Shown: in pieces, positions 1 to 6,324 of the stretch
How positions within the stretch are numbered: the stretch's first letter is position 1
Layout: each line of letters begins with the position of its first letter
Source of the DNA: JAADEM01 sp965371855
GTDB lineage: Bacteria; Bacteroidota; Bacteroidia; Bacteroidales; Marinilabiliaceae
Direction of reading: 5' to 3'
Assembly (NCBI GenBank): GCA_965371855.1
Contig: CBDUZZ010000101.1
Coordinates: 1 to 11,709 of the forward strand
Length of the DNA stretch: 11,709 nucleotides
Program-made: the position numbers and the translations under genes
Notes under the pieces: model-generated
What the model saw: the letters and a program-made list of their open reading frames with translations, nothing else
Told to the model about the DNA's origin: nothing
Database searches by the model: none

Positions 1-17
1 AAAGATACACCCGTTAG

Positions 18-236
18 CTAAAAAATTCAACTTTTTTCGACAGTAGGGGGATTGTAGTTAACGGACAACAAGCAGGGCCTTATGACATGAATACGCTGAA
101 GCAGATGGCTATGCAAAATCAGATAAACAAAGATGTTTTAGTGTGGCGCGAAGGTATGTCTAACTGGCTGGCAGCATGTCAGGTAAATGAGCTAAACAGT
201 ATATTCGGTAGTGTACCACCTCCAATACCGGGATGA
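18..236 (+). pseudogene. C-terminal GYF_2-domain fragment, 5' end disrupted
   Basis: From about position 51 to the TGA at 234-236 the + strand encodes a GYF_2-like domain: a VNGQQAGPYDM start, then LKQM, then LVWREGMSNWLAA, then a tail ending VPPPIPG. In Bacteroidota this domain commonly closes SPFH-domain (virion-core/YdjI-like) proteins and serves as a protein-interaction module; that parent identity is inferred from the tail and from the zinc-ribbon gene that follows. The frame meets a TAG at 15-17, and the other two forward frames stop at 19-21 and 44-46, so no long protein can run in from the left edge. No plausible start precedes the domain. The piece is therefore a remnant, or its N-terminal part is frameshifted just upstream. 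The domain call is fairly secure; the reason for the break is not visible. Confidence 0.6.
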
Positions 237-278
237 TAAAAATTGAGGATTTGAGGAACTGAGGAAATCTGCCCCCAA

Positions 279-298
279 CTCCCTGCCGTGGCGGGGAG
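279..298. other. GC-rich hairpin between GYF_2 remnant and zinc-ribbon gene
   Basis: CTCCCTGCC at 279-287 can pair with GGCGGGGAG at 290-298 over nine positions, with one T-G wobble. The loop is only two bases, so the innermost pair probably opens. The element stands out in AT-rich surroundings. No T-run follows on either strand, so it is not a convincing intrinsic terminator. It could be a processing or attenuating hairpin, or part of a degenerate intergenic repeat. The rest of 237-390 holds no gene; 243-266 carries short repeats of the type GAGGA-TTTGAGGAA-CTGAGGAAA. Confidence 0.3.
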
Positions 299-390
299 AA
301 CAAAAAATCATACCACGCAATAGAGGAGTATAATTTTCCTCCCATTTTTGAGAGATCTTGAAAGGGAGCTACTATTAAAAACTATGAACT

Positions 391-1491
391 ATGACAGAAT
401 CTATTACTGACAGCAATTCTTTTGCATGTACTAATTGTGGTGCAGACCTAAAATACAAACCCGGAACACAATCTTTAACATGTGAATATTGTGGGGCAAA
501 AAACGAAATTCCACAGATAGAAGTCGAAGTAGAAGAACTGGATTTTCACAAGTACTTAAAGGAAAAATCAGACAAGGAGGAACATGTAACTGCTGCATTT
601 GTTAAATGCAATACTTGTGGAGCCACGGCAACTTTAGAGCCAAACATAACTTCAGCCAAATGCCCATACTGCACAACTCCTCTCGTATTGGAGGATGCAC
701 ATGACGAGGATGTGATTAAACCTAAATCATTGCTCCCATTTAAACTGACTAAAGAACATGCAAAAGAAGAGTTTAAAAAGTGGGTGAAGAAGTTGTGGTT
801 TGCTCCAAATGACCTGAAAAAAGCAACACTTAATTTTGACCAATTTAAAGGAATATACATTCCGTATTGGACTTTCGACACAGATACAAGTACGAGATAC
901 ACCGGACAGCGTGGAGAACACTACTATGTAACTCAATCCTACACAACAACCGAAAATGGCAAATCAGTAACAAAGACCCGTCAGGTACAAAAAACAAGAT
1001 GGTACTCGGTTAGCGGTAGAGTGAATAAGTTCTTTGATGATATACTTACAGTTGCTACCCATTCACTACCCGAAAAATACATCTATAAGCTGGAACCTTG
1101 GGATCTGGAAAACCTTGTGCCTTACGACAAAAATTATCTGAGTGGGTTTATTGCTGAAAAGTATCAGGTGGAACTAAATGAGGGATTTGATATTGCCAAG
1201 CAGATTGCTGACAAGGAAATCAGAGAGTTAATCAGACGTGACATTGGTGGAGATGAGCAACGGATAATATCATCGAACACAAAGCATGACAAAATCACGT
1301 TTAAACATCTGTTACTACCTGTTTTTGTAAGTGCTTATATTTTTAAAGATAAACTATTTCAATTTCTTGTAAATGGACGCACAGGTGAAGTTCAGGGACA
1401 AAGGCCTTACAGCAAATGGAAAATAGCACTTGCAGTTGCTGCCGGATTAGCTATTATTGCTGCTATAGTTTATTTTGCGAATGGTGGATAG
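391..1491 (+). CDS. Double zinc-ribbon protein with C-terminal membrane anchor (YdjG-like)
   Basis: This 366-residue protein has two four-cysteine zinc ribbons: C13-x2-C16 with C31-x2-C34, and C73-x2-C76 with C91-x2-C94. A roughly 240-residue middle domain follows (conserved-looking stretch GIYIPYWTFD near 155-164), then one hydrophobic helix at about 343-362. Topology should be cytoplasmic with a C-terminal anchor. Such proteins are often mislabelled as PriA- or TFIIB-like because of the ribbons; I see no helicase motifs. The closest characterised parallel I know is Bacillus subtilis YdjG, a membrane protein of the ydjFGHI envelope-stress operon that helps place the SPFH protein YdjI at the membrane. 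The preceding GYF_2 remnant, typical of SPFH proteins in this phylum, supports that pairing. An ATG at 384 is out of frame and soon stops, so 391 is the start. Function by analogy only. Confidence 0.75.
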   Translation: MTESITDSNSFACTNCGADLKYKPGTQSLTCEYCGAKNEIPQIEVEVEELDFHKYLKEKSDKEEHVTAAFVKCNTCGATATLEPNITSAKCPYCTTPLVLEDAHDEDVIKPKSLLPFKLTKEHAKEEFKKWVKKLWFAPNDLKKATLNFDQFKGIYIPYWTFDTDTSTRYTGQRGEHYYVTQSYTTTENGKSVTKTRQVQKTRWYSVSGRVNKFFDDILTVATHSLPEKYIYKLEPWDLENLVPYDKNYLSGFIAEKYQVELNEGFDIAKQIADKEIRELIRRDIGGDEQRIISSNTKHDKITFKHLLLPVFVSAYIFKDKLFQFLVNGRTGEVQGQRPYSKWKIALAVAAGLAIIAAIVYFANGG

Positions 1492-1550
1492 ATAAGAAAA
1501 ACTAATCGTAAAATCCGGGAAAACTCGCTGATTACAATGGTATATATTCA

Positions 1551-1573
1551 TCAGATGACTTGGAGTCATCTGA
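1551..1573. terminator. Hairpin between convergent genes
   Basis: TCAGATGACT (1551-1560) and AGTCATCTGA (1564-1573) are perfect reverse complements around a TGG loop, giving a 10-bp stem. It lies 60 bp after the stop of the + strand zinc-ribbon gene and 17 bp after the stop of the minus-strand wzi-like gene, so it could end transcription from both sides. Neither strand has a proper T-run after the stem, so the terminator role is inferred from position and symmetry. Confidence 0.45.
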
Positions 1574-1590
1574 GTAGTAGTAGTAGTAGT
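1573..1590. repeat. (AGT)6 trinucleotide run
   Basis: Six perfect AGT units run from the right arm of the hairpin to the stop codon of the minus-strand gene (TAA at 1592-1590), overlapping it by one base. Most of the run is non-coding, so length changes here should not alter the protein. It may have grown by replication slippage next to the hairpin. Confidence 0.8.
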
Positions 1591-3221
1591 TAAAGTGGGC
1601 TTATCTTGTACACTATCCCCAATCTCCCTCCAAAGGAGTGATAGAGTTCTCCAAAATCATAACCAATATTACCGATAATTGTTAGTGGTAAATTTTCTTC
1701 TATTTTCCAATTAACTTCTATATTAGTATAAAATTGGTTCTTACCCCCGGTATAAAAATAGTTGTCTGTTTTCTCCCAACTGTACCTGCCATGATACTCT
1801 TTTCCGTAACTCCCTTGATTATTTGTGAATGTCCCTTTAAAACGATAAAATAGTTGCTCATTAAACCATCCTTCCAACCCAATATGAAATCCGTTTACTC
1901 TATTGTTTATAAAAATTACCCTATTTCGAAAAGCCCAATCAGGAGCGTAAAGGTTAACTTGTGAAGCAGTATGGTAAAGTGGTGTTCCCATAGACATACT
2001 ATGGTGTGTCCATCCTGCATAATACATTCCATTATTCATATAATCATCTCTTCCTCCAAATTCATAACCATAATTCCACTCATCTTCTAAAAACTCCGTA
2101 AGCTCTTTATCTGTCCAACCATCAGTTTCCTTGCCGAAACGATCCAACATATAAGCATCTACATCCTTTACATCACCCGGAAAAACGATATGCCTTTCAT
2201 CAGGATCATAAGGATCAGGAGTACCAAGGCCACACTGCCAGGATGTTTTAATATATTCAAAAGATATGGCTGATACCGTTCTTTTTCCCTCCCTGCTTAA
2301 ATACAATCCTATGTAATAATCTTTATTCCTGAAATCAAGAATATGCATTCCCGATCCATCAGCAAAGGGTTTCTGGAAATAAAAATGACCTTGCCATTCT
2401 TTAATAGGGAAATACATGCCAAAATCCCATAACCCCATATGAGCTCCTGCTGCATTAGTTTCTTCACCTCCTCCTATCTTTGCTGATCCTTTTGCTCTGA
2501 AAGTAGCCCAGAAATCAATTGGTATTTTAGTCCCATTAGGTCTTGTTCCTCCAAAAAGTGCAGAGTGAACCAATCCGGCATAAGGTTTAAATTTCACATT
2601 TCCTAAACGTACGTAAGCCCATTTTTCATGCAATAAAACATCTGAATTACCTTTTGGTCCGCGATCTCCCAGAAACCCCTGAGACATGGCACCCCTTATC
2701 TCAACCCAATTTTCAGTAAATCCCAAAGGTAAATATTCATAAATACCGGCTGTAATTTTTGGCACCGGACGTGCATTACTGCTGATCAAAAACATCCCAC
2801 TTGATAGTTCATCATTGTACGCTACAGGCGAATATGCTTCCATCCCTGCAGACAAATCAAACCACCAGAACTTACCACGCAAAAATGCCTCCTGAACAAA
2901 ACTATTATCAACATTGGTCTTTAACACTCCTGAAACTCCAGCTCTTAAAGAAACATTCTTTTTATCAAGAAAATGATAATAAACTTTCCCGGTGAATACT
3001 CCTTCGGCTTTGGTCATTGGATCAAATTCACCCCATTGGTTGGCATAGTTCCACAGTGGTTGCAGGCTGTCGGATGCTACAGTGCCATATCCGGCAACTT
3101 CTATCGTTAACTTCGTATCCTGCCCACACATAAATTGAGTAATAAAAAAAAAGCTGGCAAATATTATTAGAAATAGTTCTCTCATCAAGTCAGATTTTAT
3201 CAAAATATTATTCTGAAGCAT
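1590..3221 (-). CDS. Capsule assembly Wzi family outer-membrane protein
   Basis: The 543-residue product resembles Bacteroidota Wzi-family proteins. It has a Sec signal peptide and is rich in aromatic, alternating beta-strand segments. A highly characteristic stretch near residues 395-418 reads YMNNGMYYAGWTHHSMSMG. In E. coli, Wzi is an outer-membrane beta-barrel lectin that anchors group 1 capsule; a role in surface polysaccharide assembly is inferred here. Two starts are possible. The ATG at 3221 puts 12 polar residues before the hydrophobic stretch. The ATG at 3185 (residue 13, MRELFLIIFASFFF) gives a textbook signal peptide, and I prefer it on protein grounds. The residues before Cys20 (QFM) do not form a lipobox. 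The chain ends in Leu rather than the aromatic residue common in barrels. It lies downstream of gmd and fcl, but a strong terminator at 3352-3382 implies its own promoter. Confidence 0.8.
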   Translation of the reverse strand: MLQNNILIKSDLMRELFLIIFASFFFITQFMCGQDTKLTIEVAGYGTVASDSLQPLWNYANQWGEFDPMTKAEGVFTGKVYYHFLDKKNVSLRAGVSGVLKTNVDNSFVQEAFLRGKFWWFDLSAGMEAYSPVAYNDELSSGMFLISSNARPVPKITAGIYEYLPLGFTENWVEIRGAMSQGFLGDRGPKGNSDVLLHEKWAYVRLGNVKFKPYAGLVHSALFGGTRPNGTKIPIDFWATFRAKGSAKIGGGEETNAAGAHMGLWDFGMYFPIKEWQGHFYFQKPFADGSGMHILDFRNKDYYIGLYLSREGKRTVSAISFEYIKTSWQCGLGTPDPYDPDERHIVFPGDVKDVDAYMLDRFGKETDGWTDKELTEFLEDEWNYGYEFGGRDDYMNNGMYYAGWTHHSMSMGTPLYHTASQVNLYAPDWAFRNRVIFINNRVNGFHIGLEGWFNEQLFYRFKGTFTNNQGSYGKEYHGRYSWEKTDNYFYTGGKNQFYTNIEVNWKIEENLPLTIIGNIGYDFGELYHSFGGRLGIVYKISPL

Positions 3222-3274
3222 TGGCTTTTCTTTGTGAAACTTCGGATATTCTTTGAGATTATTTATATAATAGC

Positions 3275-3290
3275 TATTCTATATAGAATA
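3275..3290. promoter_or_regulatory. 16-bp perfect palindrome upstream of the wzi-like gene
   Basis: TATTCTATATAGAATA is a perfect palindrome, 54 bp upstream of the first possible ATG of the wzi-like gene (3221) and 90 bp upstream of the preferred one (3185). Its position fits an operator for a dimeric regulator. AT-rich DNA yields such palindromes by chance, and I found no clean TAnnTTTG promoter beside it, so the call is weak. Confidence 0.25.
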
Positions 3291-3293
3291 ATA

Positions 3294-3340
3294 TTAAGCC
3301 CATTTTGTCCGGTGATACCGCTTACTAATGCTGTTTTCAT
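3294..3340 (-). pseudogene. 5' remnant of a second gmd-like gene
   Basis: From an ATG at 3340-3338 the minus strand reads MKTALVSGITGQNG, the start of a GDP-mannose 4,6-dehydratase including its NADP-binding glycine motif GxxGxxG. It matches the local gmd start (MQNTALITGITGQDG). After GGG the DNA still resembles the local gmd (GGGCTTA against GGTGCTTA), but a base is missing. The frame then runs through unrelated residues to a stop in the 3265 region. Only about 15 codons survive. The similarity is too motif-specific to be pure chance, but too short to prove descent. Confidence 0.5.
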
Positions 3341-3351
3341 AAGTTTAGATT

Positions 3352-3382
3352 AAAAAATAAAAAGCCTGTGACAAACAGGCTT
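3352..3382 (-). terminator. Intrinsic terminator after the 158-aa membrane protein gene
   Basis: On the minus strand, an 8-bp perfect stem (AAGCCTGT at 3382-3375, ACAGGCTT at 3369-3362) with a five-base loop is followed directly by TTTATTTTTT. It lies 38 bp past the stop at 3421. This is a textbook Rho-independent terminator. It should close the gmd-fcl-small protein transcript and separate it from the wzi-like gene. Confidence 0.85.
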
Positions 3383-3420
3383 AAAAGTGAGCATATTTTA
3401 GTAAGTATTTTTTAAAACTT

Positions 3421-3897
3421 TTATAATATACCTGCATTTTTTAGAACATCTCTCAATTTCGGATCCTTTTTCGAATACTCTACAAGAACATCCTCTAAAA
3501 TATCCTGTTTCCTCTGAACTGGCTTTATTGCCGTACGACGATCATAAATCACAAAACCAATCAATGACATCATTGCACCCAAAATGAATATCAACAGAGT
3601 TGTCATAAATCCCATTTGGTCTCTTACATCATTAATTCGGGCATTTACCGAATCCAAACGTTTATCAATAGACTCAAAACGCTTATCAACAGACTCAAAA
3701 CGGATATTCATTTCATTACGCAGTGCATCAATCTTTTGCTCATTACGCATAAGCCTGTCCCTATCGCCCAAAGTAAAAGACACAGGGGTATTGTTGTCCT
3801 GAGAAAAGGAGGACAAAGAAACAACCATCAAAATCATCATTACTATATATTGCTTCATATTACAAATATAATAAAAAATATCCTTTATTATTTGCAT
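3421..3897 (-). CDS. Small protein: signal peptide, coiled coil, one membrane helix
   Basis: I do not recognise a named family. The most likely mature gene product starts at the internal ATG at 3858 (residue 14, MKQYIVMMILMVVSLSSFSQ). This is a typical Bacteroidota signal peptide, cut near Gln33; the longer start at 3897 would bury it. Residues about 43-95 form a charged coiled coil with seven-residue repeats (FESVDKR, FESIDKR, LDSVNAR). A membrane helix spans about 97-118, and a basic then acidic tail of 40 residues follows, predicted cytoplasmic. The topology suggests a periplasmic coiled coil anchored in the inner membrane. From the long start the gap to fcl is 10 bp, so co-transcription is likely. 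A TATATTTG (3870-3863, minus strand) four bases before the inner ATG fits a -7 element, but its -33 partner is poor. Confidence 0.65.
   Translation of the reverse strand: MQIIKDIFYYICNMKQYIVMMILMVVSLSSFSQDNNTPVSFTLGDRDRLMRNEQKIDALRNEMNIRFESVDKRFESIDKRLDSVNARINDVRDQMGFMTTLLIFILGAMMSLIGFVIYDRRTAIKPVQRKQDILEDVLVEYSKKDPKLRDVLKNAGIL
3638..3700 (-). repeat. 21-bp tandem repeats encoding coiled-coil heptads
   Basis: Units at 3659-3679 and 3680-3700 differ at only two of 21 positions; 3638-3658 is a more diverged third unit. Each encodes one heptad (FESVDKR, FESIDKR, LDSVNAR) of the 158-residue protein. The DNA-level similarity implies recent duplication of heptads, not just amino-acid convergence. 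A change in unit number would keep the frame and shorten or lengthen the coil. Confidence 0.7.
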
Positions 3898-3907
3898 TTA
3901 ACTATCT

Positions 3908-4990
3908 CTACTCCAAATACCACTTATATAGTTTCTCTAAGCCCTCTTTAATCTCAATTTTATGCTGCCACCCCAGCCTATGTAACTTCGACACATCGGT
4001 AAGCTTGCGCATAGTACCATCCGGGTTAGTTGTATTAAAATAAAAATTCCCCGAGAAGCCTGTTTCTACTTTTATCAATCCGGCCAACTGCAAAATGGAA
4101 ACATCTTTGCCTGTTCCTATATTTATATGTGTATTTCTTATCTCATTTTTATCTTTAACGATATCCTCAAAATCTACATTTTCCATAATATACACACAAG
4201 CATCTGCCATCTCTTCTGACCAGAGAAACTCCCTCATAGGATTACCGGTTCCCCAAATCTCTATCTCTACTTTACCTGAATCATCACGTTTTATTCCGTA
4301 TTTATTCAGTTTCTCCTCAATATGTTTTTGATCTGACTTACCATTAATATTTTCTACCGGATTTTTATTAAAATCTCTCCTAACTGCTTCCCAATCATTA
4401 TCCTCTAAACATTTACCTAAGTGAATCTTTCGAAGTAACGCAGGCAACACATGAGATTTTTCCAAATCGAAATTATCATTAGGACCATACAGATTGGTTG
4501 GCATTACAGATAAAAAGTTTGTGCCATACTGAATATTGTATGATTCACACATCTTGATCCCGGCAATCTTAGCTATTGCATAAGACTCGTTTGTATATTC
4601 CAGAACATCTGTAAGCAGATACTCCTCTTTCATAGGCTGAGGACACTCCTTAGGATAAATGCATGTACTACCAAGAAACAGCAGTTTCTTTACTCCTGTA
4701 CGATAAGCACAATGGATAACACTGTTCTGAATCTGCAAATTATCATAAATAAATTCAGCCCGATAAGTATTGTTTGCAATAATTCCACCCACCTTAGCAG
4801 CAGCAAGAAAAATATAATCCGGCTTTTCTTCTGCAAAAAACCTTTCAACCTCAGACTGATTACGAAGATCAAGTTCTTCTGATGTTCGTAATGCAAAATT
4901 ATTGTACCCTTTTGATTTAAGATTATTCAAAATGGCACTGCCAACAAGGCCTCTGTGACCTGCAATATATATTCTTGAGTTTTTGTTCAT
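3908..4990 (-). CDS. fcl: GDP-L-fucose synthase
   Basis: This cytoplasmic enzyme (Fcl/WcaG) epimerises and reduces GDP-4-keto-6-deoxy-D-mannose to GDP-L-fucose with NADPH, the second step after Gmd. The extended SDR features are all present: dinucleotide motif G11-H-R-G14-L-V-G17 at the N-terminus, catalytic Ser108, and Tyr137-x3-Lys141 (YAIAK). Cys110 and His180 correspond to the epimerisation residues Cys109 and His179 of the E. coli enzyme, one position shifted. At 360 residues it is longer than the E. coli protein (321). The extra length sits mainly at about 196-240, as in the Bacteroidota long form. The ATG at 4990 is supported by the Rossmann strand starting at residue 6. It lies 125 bp downstream of gmd in the same direction. 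The gene looks intact, although its substrate-supplying neighbour is interrupted. Confidence 0.93.
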   Translation of the reverse strand: MNKNSRIYIAGHRGLVGSAILNNLKSKGYNNFALRTSEELDLRNQSEVERFFAEEKPDYIFLAAAKVGGIIANNTYRAEFIYDNLQIQNSVIHCAYRTGVKKLLFLGSTCIYPKECPQPMKEEYLLTDVLEYTNESYAIAKIAGIKMCESYNIQYGTNFLSVMPTNLYGPNDNFDLEKSHVLPALLRKIHLGKCLEDNDWEAVRRDFNKNPVENINGKSDQKHIEEKLNKYGIKRDDSGKVEIEIWGTGNPMREFLWSEEMADACVYIMENVDFEDIVKDKNEIRNTHINIGTGKDVSILQLAGLIKVETGFSGNFYFNTTNPDGTMRKLTDVSKLHRLGWQHKIEIKEGLEKLYKWYLE

Positions 4991-5115
4991 AATTATTTTC
5001 AGTTGGGTTTCTCGCTAAGGACGCCAGGCTTTTTTCGCTAAATACGCTAAGAATATCATAATACCCGATGGCTTCTTAATCCTTTCTTTCCTTTGCGGCT
5101 TCTGCGTGAAACAAA
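4991..5115. repeat. Degenerate intergenic repeats between gmd and fcl
   Basis: This 125-bp gap carries imperfect repeats built on CGCTAAGGACGC and CGCTAAATACGCTAAG (about 5012-5051). A second motif follows, CTTTGCGGCTTCTGCGTGAAA, at about 5092-5112. Fragments of this flavour are widespread intergenic filler in Bacteroidota and other phyla. I see no gene, terminator or clear promoter here. If gmd and fcl share a transcript, it must read through this segment. Confidence 0.45.
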
Positions 5116-6231
5116 TCACTCAAAGTAGTTCATTACCCTGTGACCACCTTCTTTTAAGTATTTTTCCCTTTTCATCAGTTCAATGTCCGACAGCATCATA
5201 TCTTTAACCAGAGCTGGCAAATCGTATTCCGGTTCCCAGCCAAGTTTCTCTTTGGCTTTTGTAGGATCACCGATTAGTAACTCAACTTCTGTAGGTCGGA
5301 AATATGCAGGATCTACTTTCACTACTACTTTCCCTGTTTCAAGTTGATATTCCTGATTATCACATTTTTTCACCACTCCTACTTCATCAACTCCTTCACC
5401 TTTAAACTCAAGCTCAATACCTACCTCCCCAAAAGCAAAACGTACAAAGTCACGAACTGTTGTTGTAACACCGGTTGCAATTACAAAATCATCCGGTTCA
5501 TCCTGTTGCAGTACTAACCACATTGCTTTGATATAATCTTTTGCATGCCCCCAATCCCGTTTGGCATTCATATTTCCAAGAAACAATATATCCTGCATAC
5601 CTAAACTTATACGCGATACTGCTCTGGTTATCTTACGAGTTACAAACGTCTCGCCACGCAAAGGACTCTCATGATTGAACAATATGCCGTTACATGCAAA
5701 CATTTTATATGCCTCTCGATAGTTAATCGTAATCCAGTAACCATACATCTTAGCCACGGCATAAGGACTTCTTGGATAAAATGGCGTTTTTTCTGATTGA
5801 GGTATCTCTTGTACCAAACCATACAGTTCTGATGTTGATGCCTGATAAATTCTTGTTTTATCAATCATCCCCAATAACCTGACAGCCTCCAATATCCTTA
5901 ATGTACCCAACCCGTCAACATTGGCAGTATATTCAGGGGTGTCAAAACTAACCTTCACATGACTCATAGCTCCAAGGTTGTATATCTCATCGGGCTGAGA
6001 CTCCTGAATAATGCGTATCAAATTGGTAGAATCAGATAAATCACCGTAATGAAGTATCATGTTCCTGTTCTCTACATGAGGATCCTGATACAGATGATCT
6101 ATCCTGTCAGTATTAAAAAGTGATGATCGTCTCTTGATATCATGCACTCAAGACCCTTTCTTAAGCAAAAACTCGGCAAGGTAAGCACCATCCTGACCGG
6201 TGATACCGGTTATTAAAGCTGTATTTTGCAT
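5116..6231 (-). pseudogene. gmd: GDP-mannose 4,6-dehydratase, interrupted by an in-frame TGA
   Basis: Gmd converts GDP-D-mannose to GDP-4-keto-6-deoxy-D-mannose with bound NADP, the first step to GDP-L-fucose. The true start is the ATG at 6231. It encodes 27 residues with the glycine motif G9-I-T-G12-Q-D-G15, then TGA at 6150-6148, then in the same frame 343 further codons to the stop at 5116. Family proteins read GYEVHGIKRR where this has GS-stop-VHDIKRR, so three conserved positions differ within five codons. Counted through the TGA, the chain is 371 residues, normal for the family. Catalytic Thr133, Glu135, Tyr157 and Lys161 match E. coli 132, 134, 156 and 160. FNHESPLRGETFVTRK and RDWGHAKDY are also intact. 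A GTG at 6147 could start a 343-residue product, but it would lack the NADP-binding loop. The body is otherwise undamaged, so the stop is recent or suppressed. Confidence 0.85.
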
Positions 6232-6293
6232 AATATATTAATAAACTACTGTACTGATTATTTCAAACATTTCCATTCGTGTCATTCGTGGTT
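5990..6293. repeat. Left copy of the 304-bp direct repeat (gmd 5' part plus leader)
   Basis: This segment is identical, as far as I can read base by base, to 8538-8841. It covers the first 80 codons of gmd including the TGA, plus about 62 bp upstream. That upstream part ends in the 9-bp tandem CCATTCGTG/TCATTCGTG (6273-6290). Identity is lost just left of 5990, inside gmd, and just right of 6293. A weaker match (TTCTCAAA) continues a few bases beyond the right end in both copies. Confidence 0.9.
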
Positions 6294-6299
6294 TCTTCT

Positions 6300-6307
6300 C
6301 AAATATA
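6300..6307 (-). promoter_or_regulatory. Possible -7 promoter element upstream of gmd
   Basis: The minus strand reads TATATTTG, a full match to the Bacteroidota TAnnTTTG element, about 69 bp before the gmd ATG. I find no TTTG or TTG at the right spacing for -33. The element lies just outside the 304-bp repeat: the helicase-side copy reads CCTGTTTG at this place. Any promoter here would therefore have been created by the cassette junction. Confidence 0.2.
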
Positions 6308-6324
6308 CAAAAGAAACTCATATT

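Noticed and set aside
546..936. Minus-strand ORFs of 118 and 69 codons inside the zinc-ribbon gene
   Set aside because: They are antisense to conserved zinc-ribbon coding sequence and show no recognisable motifs.
3616..3951. 111- and 72-codon + strand ORFs over the coiled-coil gene
   Set aside because: They are antisense to a gene with signal peptide, heptads, membrane helix and terminator, and their own repeats only mirror the 21-bp units.
6148..6150. TGA as a selenocysteine or programmed recoding signal in gmd
   Set aside because: Gmd is not a known selenoprotein, the family residue here is Glu, and adjacent conserved positions are also altered. Point-mutation decay is simpler. A frameshift bypass would need two compensating shifts.
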